Below, piece after piece: positions 1-5,195 of a stretch of DNA of 9,208 nucleotides. Below the pieces are notes generated by a model that saw only the letters and a program-made list of their open reading frames with translations, had not been told where the DNA came from and did no database searches. Made by a program: the position numbers and the translations under genes. The number at the start of each line of letters is the position of its first letter. Position 1 is the stretch's first letter. Where the stretch lies: positions 1 to 9,208 of the forward strand of contig CANQNA010000050.1 of the NCBI GenBank assembly GCA_947625005.1, in the 5' to 3' direction. This DNA comes from an uncultured Bacilli bacterium (GTDB lineage Bacteria > Bacillota_I > Bacilli_A > RF39 > UBA660).

Positions 1-182
1 AAGGGGGTATATGTCTGTGTTTCATTTTTAAGCATGGTCTCAATAAGATTTAATTGTTTGGTAAATCTATCATTAAGACCATATGGAAGCATAATAGCTA
101 ATTCTTTAATAGCATTATTTATGTCTCCATTATACCATTCAACACATGAATGTAATGTTTTTAAAGTTTGACAAAATAATTC
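1..182 (-). CDS. continuation of the 181-363 gene in the +1 frame, cut by the window edge
   Basis: Read leftward from codon GAA (182-180), this frame is open to base 1 and encodes about 60 residues including ELFCQTLKTLHSCVEW and GLNDRFTKQLNLIETML. It has no ATG with a Shine-Dalgarno site near its beginning; the first ATG in frame is at 92-90. An in-frame TAA lies only a few codons upstream of the GAA. It is therefore more likely the second half of the 181-363 gene, reached by a +1 shift from CCC to CCT at the CCC-TGA, than an independent gene. The 3' end lies outside the window. It could equally be the rear half of a pseudogene with a single-base lesion. Confidence 0.5.
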
Positions 183-363
183 AGGGGTCTTTTATATATT
201 TCCTTAATTTTTCTATTTCTTCTTTACATATAATTGGTTGATTTGTTTCTGGATTTATTACAGAAACATTATTTTCAAGATAATGGAAAACTCCATCTAC
301 ATAATACCCTTGATAGTGGGCAAAATTTTCCCATTGGGGATTTAAATAATTTTTTTCTTTCAT
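181..363 (-). CDS. small unknown protein (60 aa) ending at CCC-TGA
   Basis: I do not recognise this protein. It starts at ATG 363-361 behind AAAAGGAGA at a normal distance, so the start is well supported. The sequence is rich in aromatics near the N-terminus (NPQWENFAHYQGYYVDG) and ends in a charged helix-like stretch (KEEIEKLRKYIKDP). The stop is TGA, directly after CCC. The +1 frame then stays open to the left window edge and reads as credible protein (VEWYNGDINNAIKELAIML). This may therefore be only the N-terminal half of a gene of at least 120 codons, joined by +1 frameshifting or broken by a one-base change. It lies just downstream of the reading frame that ends at 367, with operon-like spacing. 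Function is unknown. Confidence 0.6.
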   Translation of the reverse strand: MKEKNYLNPQWENFAHYQGYYVDGVFHYLENNVSVINPETNQPIICKEEIEKLRKYIKDP

Positions 364-366
364 TTT

Positions 367-570
367 TTATTTCTCCTTTTTGAAAAATAGCTTTTCATAT
401 ATATAAGGAACGATTTTTAAATAAAAGTGTCTTTGCACATAAATCCCTTTATTTATAAGGGTTTGTTCAATATCTGTTTCTAATAAAAATCTTAAAATTT
501 CAAAAAAATAAAAGGGACTTTTTGCACTTTTAGTAATTATTGTGATATAATCAAATTGATTAGTAGTATG
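367..570 (-). pseudogene. start-less reading frame, possible 3' remnant of a truncated gene
   Basis: This minus-strand frame is open for about 68 codons and ends at TAA 369-367, a few bases before the start of the next gene, as in an operon. The translated text looks protein-like (FFEILRFLLETDIEQTLINK, KIVPYIYEKLFFKKEK) but contains no ATG; GTG is the only alternative start and has no ribosome site. Its 5' side runs into the start of the plus-strand transposase-like gene. The simplest reading is the tail of a gene whose front was removed by an insertion or rearrangement. It could also be a chance open frame in A+T-rich DNA. Confidence 0.4.
522..551 (+). promoter_or_regulatory. promoter of the IS630-type transposase fragment
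   Basis: A TTGCAC -35-like box (522-527), an 18-bp spacer and a perfect TATAAT (546-551) with an upstream TG (543-544, extended -10). The predicted transcript starts near 558, only about ten bases before the ATG at 568, so the mRNA would have almost no leader and no Shine-Dalgarno site. Confidence 0.55.
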
Positions 571-1086
571 AAAAATATAATATTAAATAAAGACCAAAAA
601 GAAATACTAAATAATATTTTAAAAAGTGAGTATTCTAATAAAACAAAACTTAAAGCTAAAGTGGTATTATTATTAAACCAAAATAACACTGTTAAACAAA
701 TTATTAAAGAAACAAAATTGAGTAAACGAACTATAATATATTACAAAAATGGATGGATTAATAATAAGTTTTCATTTATCTATAAAAGTAGTTACAAAAA
801 ATCTGAATTGGAAGATTATTTACATGAAATAAAAACAAAATTTAGACAAAATATACCTAACTCATTCAAAGAAGCTGCTGAAATAATAAAAAAAGAGTGG
901 AACATACAAATTAGTCCAACTCAAGTTCGTGTCTTTTTTATAAAACATAAATTATATACAAAACACACTGCTGAAAAAATGAAGCAAATAATTGAAGATT
1001 CTTATTTAAAAACTAAAAGTTTAATACCTCCTCGTAATAAACATACCATCTCGTTTATAGATAAATATTCTAAATGGAGAAATTAG
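568..1086 (+). CDS. IS630-type transposase N-terminal (HTH) region, no DDE domain
   Basis: The 172-residue product resembles the DNA-binding half of IS630-family transposases. A helix-turn-helix lies at about residues 28-63 (LKAKVVLLLNQNNTVKQI, then LSKRTIIYYKNGW), and a second winged-helix-like segment at about 98-132 (EAAEIIKKEWNIQISPTQV). In that family a DDE catalytic domain should follow. Here the frame ends soon after TISFIDKY, which might be the strand carrying the first Asp, and nothing like the remaining domain is present downstream. The start chosen is ATG 568; TTG 556 is possible but less likely, and neither has a Shine-Dalgarno site. The gene converges on the serine recombinase gene and their stop codons overlap. 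It is either a transposase remnant or a DNA-binding protein derived from one. Confidence 0.6.
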   Translation: MKNIILNKDQKEILNNILKSEYSNKTKLKAKVVLLLNQNNTVKQIIKETKLSKRTIIYYKNGWINNKFSFIYKSSYKKSELEDYLHEIKTKFRQNIPNSFKEAAEIIKKEWNIQISPTQVRVFFIKHKLYTKHTAEKMKQIIEDSYLKTKSLIPPRNKHTISFIDKYSKWRN

Positions 1087-1697
1087 TTTTGTTTCTCAAT
1101 TACATATATCCAATTCGTTATTGTATTACGACAAACGCAGCACAATCTACTTAATTCTTTTTTATTTATTTTTTTATTTTTGTATTCAATATAATATTTT
1201 GCAAAATCTGAATTTTTATTATAAATTCTTTCTTTAGTTAATTTAGGCTGTCCACCAATTCTACCTTTTTCTCGTGCTGTTATAAGTCCATCATTTACAT
1301 TTTCTACAATCATTAATCTATTAAGTTCGGCAACTAGTCCTAACATTAAAAGCTGACCTTCTGTTAAAGCAGATAAAGTTCCTCGACAATCGATGACAAA
1401 ATCACCAAAAACTAATTTAACTTTATTATTCTTTGCCCATTCAGTAAGTGTTATTAATTGTTTAATTGATCTAGTTGCTCTATCAACTGAAGAAAAATAT
1501 AAGGATTTTGAAGGTGTATCAGAATTTTCTATAATAAATAATAATCGATTTAATTCAATACGATTTTCTTTACTTCCACTTGCAAATTCTTTAAATATAT
1601 TTTTTTCTTCAACACCATTATTTTTTGCATATCTAATTTGCCTAGATAAATCTTGCTTTTCTTCATTAGTGCTACATCTACAATAAGCCCATTTCAT
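1083..1697 (-). CDS. serine recombinase (resolvase/invertase family)
   Basis: A complete 204-residue small serine recombinase, which would cut and rejoin DNA at paired sites through a Ser-DNA intermediate. The catalytic Ser is S9 in YCRCST, with R7 before it. The ASG motif (39-41) with R46, and DRATRS (D72, R73, R76, S77), match the usual active-site arginine motifs. The E-helix region (LMLGLVAELNRLMIVENVN) leads into GLITAREKGRIGGQPKLT, the normal link to a C-terminal HTH (about residues 178-200, KKELSRLCC.CRNTITNWI). Length fits Tn3-type resolvases and Hin-type invertases. ATG 1697 follows AAGGAGG at good spacing. Upstream lies a 182-bp gap with repeats that could be its target site. It probably acts on this mobile element; whether as resolvase, invertase or integrase cannot be read from the sequence. 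Confidence 0.9.
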   Translation of the reverse strand: MKWAYCRCSTNEEKQDLSRQIRYAKNNGVEEKNIFKEFASGSKENRIELNRLLFIIENSDTPSKSLYFSSVDRATRSIKQLITLTEWAKNNKVKLVFGDFVIDCRGTLSALTEGQLLMLGLVAELNRLMIVENVNDGLITAREKGRIGGQPKLTKERIYNKNSDFAKYYIEYKNKKINKKELSRLCCVCRNTITNWIYVIEKQN

Positions 1698-1745
1698 TGT
1701 TTATACCTCCTTATTTAAAATAACCAAAGTAACCTATTATTAATA

Positions 1746-1836
1746 CTTTGAACATTTTATAAAATATTTAAAGCTACTTTTAAACATATTTGCATACATT
1801 TTCTATGCCCAATTTAACAAATGTTTCTTTGAACAT
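1746..1836. repeat. CTTTGAACAT direct repeats and palindrome upstream of the recombinase
   Basis: CTTTGAACAT occurs at 1746-1755 and again at 1827-1836. A perfect 12-bp palindrome ATTTTATAAAAT lies at 1754-1765, and ATGTT/AACAT arms flank the second repeat (1821-1836). Small serine recombinases often have their recombination site directly upstream of their own gene, so this is a candidate site. The A+T richness makes chance similarity possible. Confidence 0.35.
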
Positions 1837-1879
1837 ATAAAAATAAGAAAAATGACACACCAAAAGTATGCCTATTTTT

Positions 1880-2188
1880 CTAATGCTTTGAAGATAAAAA
1901 TGTAACTTTTTCAGCAATTACTTCCATAATAAATTTTTCATCTTTATTATTTCTTGTTTGAAGGCGTCCCTTTATTCCGATGACATCTCCTGTGTGACAA
2001 TATTCAAAAGTATTTAAAGCGATATTATTATATAATATACAACGAATAAAATCTGTTTCATAAATACCATCACTATTTTTAAATGGTCGATTTACAGCTA
2101 AAGTAATAATACCATTTTTATTTTCTTTTTCTATGCTTATAATTTCTGGCTCTTGACACAGTCTTCCAACTAAAACTACTTGATTCAT
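1880..2188 (-). CDS. ssb: single-stranded DNA-binding protein, OB-fold only
   Basis: A 102-residue SSB. It opens with MNQVVLVGRLCQEPE, the standard SSB N-terminus, and carries the core TLAVNRPFKNSDGIYETDFI, NNIALNTFEYCHTGD and IGIKGRLQTR, ending in EVIAEKVTFLSSKH. It would coat single-stranded DNA in replication, repair or transfer of the element. There is no C-terminal Gly/Pro-rich linker or acidic tip (the DDDIPF-type tail that recruits partner proteins), so it is likely an accessory copy rather than the main housekeeping SSB. The frame extends upstream to an ATG at 2278, but that extension has no ribosome site and is not SSB-like. The ATG at 2188 has AAAGGGAAAG just before it. Confidence 0.92.
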   Translation of the reverse strand: MNQVVLVGRLCQEPEIISIEKENKNGIITLAVNRPFKNSDGIYETDFIRCILYNNIALNTFEYCHTGDVIGIKGRLQTRNNKDEKFIMEVIAEKVTFLSSKH

Positions 2189-2332
2189 ACTTTCCCTTTC
2201 TATAATATAAATATTAAATATAACCAGTTTTAAACGACTAAAAAGTTTAAAAACATATAAACCCTTAATAAAATTCATTTAAAACAAATGTGAGACATAT
2301 TATTAACCTTTTTAAACATTCTTTATTGACAT

Positions 2333-2551
2333 TTACTTTTTAGATTCAAAAAAATTGATAATATCAACATTTAAAAAATTAGCAAGTATCTCTAAATCAC
2401 TTATAGTTAATTTTTGTTTAGATTCTAGTTTCAAAATTTTTGCAAGATTTTTATTCTTTTTGCTTATTTTTTTAATAAAGTCATTCATTGTTATATTTTT
2501 TTGTTTACAAATTTGTTTAACATTATTTATTATCGTTTTATCTATATTCAT
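2333..2551 (-). CDS. small XRE-like helix-turn-helix protein (72 aa)
   Basis: A 72-residue protein with the outline of a Cro/C1-type HTH domain: an N-terminal helix (NNVKQICKQKNITMNDFIKK), a basic middle section and the typical end LTISDLEILANFLNVDIINF. ATG 2551 has AAAGGAG eight bases upstream. It follows ORF A copy 1 by 13 bp, so the two are probably co-expressed, and it may regulate its own operon or act as the antitoxin-like partner of ORF A. The turn region is Lys/Asn-rich and degenerate, so DNA binding is inferred. Its first 29 codons recur, slightly diverged, at the start of the lipoprotein gene at 4284-4649. Confidence 0.7.
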   Translation of the reverse strand: MNIDKTIINNVKQICKQKNITMNDFIKKISKKNKNLAKILKLESKQKLTISDLEILANFLNVDIINFFESKK

Positions 2552-3068
2552 AATTAATTCTCCTTTAAAATTTATCGTATAAATCTAAAAATTTTCTTTT
2601 AATATAAGTACAATATATAAAATGTTGCTCTAAAATCGTTGTATTTTTTTTACTGCTTTTGGTATATTTTTTGATAACTCTTTTTAACTTACATTTATTT
2701 AAATTATCATTTAAAATCAAAATATCATAAAAATCTGTTGATAATGGTTTTCTAGTTATTTTATGCAAAGTATTTTCTAGAATATAATCTATATCAGTTT
2801 GAATAAAAGATTGATGTTCAAGATATTTTTTAACTTGTCCATTTTTAGTTGAATTATTATTCATATAAGTTAATCCAAATTTTTTTAAATAATCTAACAT
2901 TAACTTAATATTTTCATAAAAAATAGTAAATTCTTTTTTGTTAGAAATTATCAAAATATCTGAACATATAAATAAAGTTTTTTGTCTTAAATAATTAGTT
3001 ATAATTAAATCGTAAAGACTATAAAAATCATAATTAATTTCCAATAATTCAAAATTATAATTATTTTT
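2466..3068. repeat. direct repeat copy 1 (ORF A plus start of HTH gene)
   Basis: This segment matches 4564-5166 at a constant offset of 2,098 bp with no indels seen in the coding part. It spans the first ~29 codons of the HTH gene, the 13-bp spacer and almost all of ORF A. The left boundary is at a poly-T run followed by AATAAAG and the right one at an ATTTTT run. Homologous recombination between the copies would delete the 2.1 kb between them. Confidence 0.85.
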
Positions 3069-3098
3069 TTGAGTTCTATAAATATTTTTAATACTCAT
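2565..3098 (-). CDS. unknown protein ORF A, copy 1
   Basis: This protein of about 177 residues is not recognised. It has no signal peptide or clear membrane segment. It is Lys/Asn/Ile-rich, with alternating strand- and helix-like stretches (SLYDLIITNYLRQKTLFICS, SFIQTDIDYILENTL) and a basic C-terminal part (KCKLKRVIKKYTKSSKKN). About 88% of aligned residues match copy 2 at 4663-5184 without gaps, so both copies have stayed open. The first dozen codons differ: copy 2 begins MKKIKFKNNYNF, whereas this copy begins MSIKNIYRTQKNNYNF. ATG 3098 lies inside the end of the preceding gene (11-bp overlap) and has no Shine-Dalgarno site, so translation is probably coupled; TTG 3104 is a weaker alternative. 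The HTH gene follows 13 bp later. Confidence 0.7.
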   Translation of the reverse strand: MSIKNIYRTQKNNYNFELLEINYDFYSLYDLIITNYLRQKTLFICSDILIISNKKEFTIFYENIKLMLDYLKKFGLTYMNNNSTKNGQVKKYLEHQSFIQTDIDYILENTLHKITRKPLSTDFYDILILNDNLNKCKLKRVIKKYTKSSKKNTTILEQHFIYCTYIKRKFLDLYDKF

Positions 3099-3366
3099 TT
3101 GCAAACATTATAGTAGTACTACTACGATCCCATTCCGTTATTAAATAAACTTTTCCTTTAGAAGTGGAATAAGAACCTAGTAGTCTTTCGTTATTTTTTA
3201 ATGCATTTTCATTTGCTTTTTTATCATAATCTTCTAAATCTCCCCAGTTTCCTGTAAGATATTTACTAATACAATTTATTAATTCTTTAATATATTTATT
3301 ATCTTTCTTAATTTCATTATCAATTCCACTAGTCATATAAATTTTTCCTAAATCAAATTTAAGCAT
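3088..3366 (-). CDS. small plasmid/ICE-associated protein (92 aa)
   Basis: A complete 92-residue cytosolic protein of a type I recall from Firmicutes plasmids and integrative conjugative elements. Recognisable features are the opening DLGKIYMTSGIDNEI, the centre GNWGDLEDYDKKANENALKN, and the end YLITEWDRSSTTIMFANEY (family form roughly ITEWDRS-TTILFP-EY). The molecular function of these proteins is not known to me. ATG 3366 is preceded by AAAGGAGG at about ten bases, so the start is firm. The natural-looking C-terminus shows the gene is intact although ORF A copy 1 begins inside its last codons. The family supports the view that this region belongs to a mobile element. The assignment is from memory and not checked by search. 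Confidence 0.7.
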   Translation of the reverse strand: MLKFDLGKIYMTSGIDNEIKKDNKYIKELINCISKYLTGNWGDLEDYDKKANENALKNNERLLGSYSTSKGKVYLITEWDRSSTTIMFANEY

Positions 3367-3369
3367 TAA

Positions 3370-3680
3370 CTATTTTTCCTCCTTTGTTAAGTATTTTTTT
3401 ACCATACATTTAAAAATTTCCTTTTTAAAACCTAAATTATCATTTGAAAGTTGAAAATATTTTAAACTCCATTCATATACTTTTTCAGCTTCTATATTGC
3501 AACATTATTTAAAGCAAATTCTTTAGCCTTAAAATTAAATAATTATACATATCTTTAATATTTCTTTTCTTCGTTTAAACATATAGCAGTATCTACATTT
3601 TTTAAATAATTAACAATTTTTTGCAAAGCATTTTTAGAATATTTTTGTAACATTAAATCTAATCTATCAAATCCACTCAT
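3370..3680 (-). pseudogene. frameshifted remnant of an unknown gene
   Basis: ATG 3680 (with GGAAGAG upstream) opens a 41-codon frame (MSGFDRLDLMLQKYSKNALQ to LNEEKKY) ending at TAA 3557-3555. Further protein-like text continues downstream in shifted frames: KAKEFALNNVAI in the same frame after stops, then EAEKVYEWSLKYFQLSNDNL and KEIFKCMVKKYLTKEEK ending in TAG 3372-3370. At least two lesions, including a one-base loss near ATATAGAAG, are needed to join them. The original product would have been about 100 residues; I do not recognise it. The last fragment ends a few bases before the next gene, as in a former operon. The 41-residue first part could still be expressed. Confidence 0.65.
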
Positions 3681-3728
3681 TTAATGCTCTTCCATTTATT
3701 AATCTAATACATTTTATTTCATATCTTA

Positions 3729-4151
3729 TCATGATTTGCTCCAATAACCATAAACACATCTTGTTCCGTTCCTATCAGGATTTTTAACATCATAAATAAC
3801 ATTATTTTTTACACAAGTGAGTTGATTAGATATACTAACAATTAGTGTTCCTTTTTTAGGAAGTTCTCCATTCTTAAGATGAATTGTATAACCCTTACCA
3901 AAAAACATACAAGGATTCCATTTCCAACCTAATGACTTTAGAAGTTTATAACATATATCTTTACTAATATTAGATTTTGCGTTGCTAATATATAGTTCAT
4001 CTAAATTTTCAGATTCAATATATTTATTAATTAAATTATAAATTTCTCTATAATCTCTACCAGTAGCAATAGCAATAGAACGACAAACACTATCATCTTC
4101 CTTATTAGTAAAATATTTACTTCTTCCACCATCATTATATTTAAACTTCAC
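3729..4151 (-). CDS. papain-like-fold protein, expected active-site His replaced
   Basis: A 140-residue protein of a family I recall from Firmicutes phages and integrative elements, with members beginning roughly KYNDGGRS-YF and ending DGTRCVYGYY. Here it reads KFKYNDGGRSKYF, DDSVCRSIAIATGRDYREIY, LGWKWNP, GELPKKGTLIVSISNQLTCV and NPDRNGTRCVYGYW. The Cys at residue 23, within a helix-start context, resembles the nucleophile of papain-like cysteine peptidases. In members I remember, the later motif is HLTAV; this copy has QLTCV (Gln 110), so peptidase activity is doubtful. The start is GTG 4151, seven bases after a perfect GGAGGTGA; the frame extends to TTG 4175 without support. It ends TGA followed directly by TAA. 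Role in the element unknown. Confidence 0.7.
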   Translation of the reverse strand: MKFKYNDGGRSKYFTNKEDDSVCRSIAIATGRDYREIYNLINKYIESENLDELYISNAKSNISKDICYKLLKSLGWKWNPCMFFGKGYTIHLKNGELPKKGTLIVSISNQLTCVKNNVIYDVKNPDRNGTRCVYGYWSKS

Positions 4152-4196
4152 TTTGTCACCTCCAACCTCGAACAAAAGTTCTGATTGAATGTTACA

Positions 4197-4225
4197 ACAA
4201 TAAAATATTAATACAACTATGTAAA
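4197..4225 (-). promoter_or_regulatory. candidate promoter of the 3729-4151 gene
   Basis: On the minus strand TTTACA (4225-4220), a 17-bp spacer and TATTGT (4202-4197). It lies just after the terminator at 4227-4259 and would begin the second leftward transcription unit. The -10 box is only a partial match. Confidence 0.4.
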
Positions 4226-4226
4226 C

Positions 4227-4259
4227 AAAAAAAATAGAAATTTATGACAAAATTTCTAT
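4227..4259 (-). terminator. rho-independent terminator after the lipoprotein gene
   Basis: Perfect 10-bp stem ATAGAAATTT (4234-4243) with AAATTTCTAT (4250-4259), a six-base loop, and a run of eight T on the minus strand (4234-4227). It lies about 25 bp downstream of the lipoprotein stop and closes the leftward unit that starts at 6425. Confidence 0.8.
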
Positions 4260-4283
4260 CTAATTTAACAAATACTTAACAAC

Positions 4284-4649
4284 TTATTTGCGATAAGCAT
4301 CATAAGTATCTTTAGATACACAAAGACCTCCAGACATTGTATCATCACCAGCACAAGAGTAGAGAGGATCACTTTGTACAAGGGCAACATTGTCTCTATA
4401 TACACATTTGCCATTATATAAAAATGTTTCTTGCCTTAGACATCTAAGACTCGGCGAATATGTTCTATGGCATTGTGTCCCAGAGAGTATATCTCCTTCA
4501 TTACAATAATATCCTCCACAACCTGTCATACCTAAAAGAATAGTTATAAAAACTAAATACTTGATTTTTTTAATAAAGCCATTCATTGTTTTATTTTTTT
4601 GCTTACAAATTTGTTTAGTATTATTTATTATCGTTTTATCTATATTCAT
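4284..4649 (-). CDS. chimeric lipoprotein: HTH N-terminus fused to a Cys-repeat lipoprotein
   Basis: From ATG 4649, with AAAGGAG eight bases upstream, the first 29 residues (MNIDKTIINNTKQICKQKNK, then TMNGFIKKI) copy the start of the HTH protein at 2333-2551. The frame then becomes a lipoprotein: hydrophobic KYLVFITILLGM, lipobox MTGC with lipid-modified Cys 44, and a short exported domain of three pseudo-repeats C-x10/11-C (C49-C60, C70-C82, C99-C110) with GDILSGTQC and DDTMSGGLC. Similar G-D/Y-x-L-S-G-x-x-C repeats occur in exported proteins of low-GC Bacilli. ATG 4586 (MNGFIKKIKYLVF) would give a textbook 100-residue lipoprotein but has no ribosome site. With the longer start, the signal peptide carries an unusual charged 30-residue lead. 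The mature part would sit on the outer face of the membrane. Function unknown. Confidence 0.75.
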   Translation of the reverse strand: MNIDKTIINNTKQICKQKNKTMNGFIKKIKYLVFITILLGMTGCGGYYCNEGDILSGTQCHRTYSPSLRCLRQETFLYNGKCVYRDNVALVQSDPLYSCAGDDTMSGGLCVSKDTYDAYRK

Positions 4650-5166
4650 AATTAATTCTCCTTTAAAATTTATCATATAAATCTAAAAATTTTCTTTTCA
4701 TATGCGTACAATATATAAAATGCTTCTCTAAAACCCCTGTATTTTTTTTATTGCTTTTTGTATATTTTTTGATAACTCTTTTTAACTTACATTTATTTAA
4801 ATTATCATTTAAAATCAAAATATCATAAATATCTTTTTTTATTGGTTTTCTAATTATTTTATTTAAAGTATTTTCTAGAATATAATCTATATCAGTTTGA
4901 ATAAAAGATTGATGTTCAAGATATTTTTTAACTTGTTCATTTCTAGTCGAATTATTGTTCATAAAATTTAATCCAAATTTTTTTAAATAATCTAACATTG
5001 ACTTAATATTTTCATAAAAAATAGTAAATTCTTTTTCATTAGAAATTATTAAAATATCTGAACATATAAATAAAGTTTTTTGCCTTAAATAATTAGATAT
5101 AACTAAATCGTAAAGACTATAAAAATCATAATTAATCTCCAATAATTCAAAATTATAATTATTTTT
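4564..5166. repeat. direct repeat copy 2 (ORF A plus start of HTH gene)
   Basis: Partner of the repeat at 2466-3068, offset 2,098 bp. Outside the left boundary copy 1 continues as the HTH gene and copy 2 as lipoprotein coding sequence. Outside the right boundary the N-terminal codons of ORF A differ. The divergence (about 12% at protein level in ORF A) means the duplication is not recent or the copies were acquired separately. Confidence 0.85.
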
Positions 5167-5184
5167 AAATTTAATTTTTTTCAT
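4663..5184 (-). CDS. unknown protein ORF A, copy 2
   Basis: A 173-residue paralogue of the product at 2565-3098, about 88% identical over the shared part. It starts at ATG 5184 (MKKIKFKNNYNFELL) with AGAGGTGT six bases upstream, so this copy keeps a normal start region and is probably closer to the ancestral form. It begins 11 bp after the nuclease-like gene and is followed after 13 bp by the chimeric lipoprotein gene, so the three are almost certainly one transcript. Substitutions against copy 1 cluster in KPIKKDIYD/KPLSTDFYD and near KKNTGVLEKH/KKNTTILEQH; the remainder is strongly conserved. I recognise no catalytic motif. It could be a partner of the nuclease-like protein or half of a toxin-antitoxin-like pair with the HTH protein. 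Confidence 0.75.
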   Translation of the reverse strand: MKKIKFKNNYNFELLEINYDFYSLYDLVISNYLRQKTLFICSDILIISNEKEFTIFYENIKSMLDYLKKFGLNFMNNNSTRNEQVKKYLEHQSFIQTDIDYILENTLNKIIRKPIKKDIYDILILNDNLNKCKLKRVIKKYTKSNKKNTGVLEKHFIYCTHMKRKFLDLYDKF

Positions 5185-5195
5185 TTTACACCTCT

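Noticed and set aside
1393..1686. Plus-strand open frame opposite the serine recombinase
   Set aside because: It is a shadow of a gene with clear catalytic motifs on the other strand, and has no ribosome site.
2189..2278. 30-residue N-terminal extension of the SSB
   Set aside because: No ribosome site at the upstream ATG, and the SSB fold starts exactly at the ATG at 2188, which has one.
2355..2582. Plus-strand hydrophobic open frame
   Set aside because: Antisense to the HTH gene. The apparent membrane segments come from Lys/Asn codons read backwards, with no start signal.
4650..4676. Upstream ATG adding MINFKGELI to the lipoprotein chimera
   Set aside because: The extension is translated from the ribosome site itself; the ATG at 4649 is correctly spaced, as in the duplicate copy.
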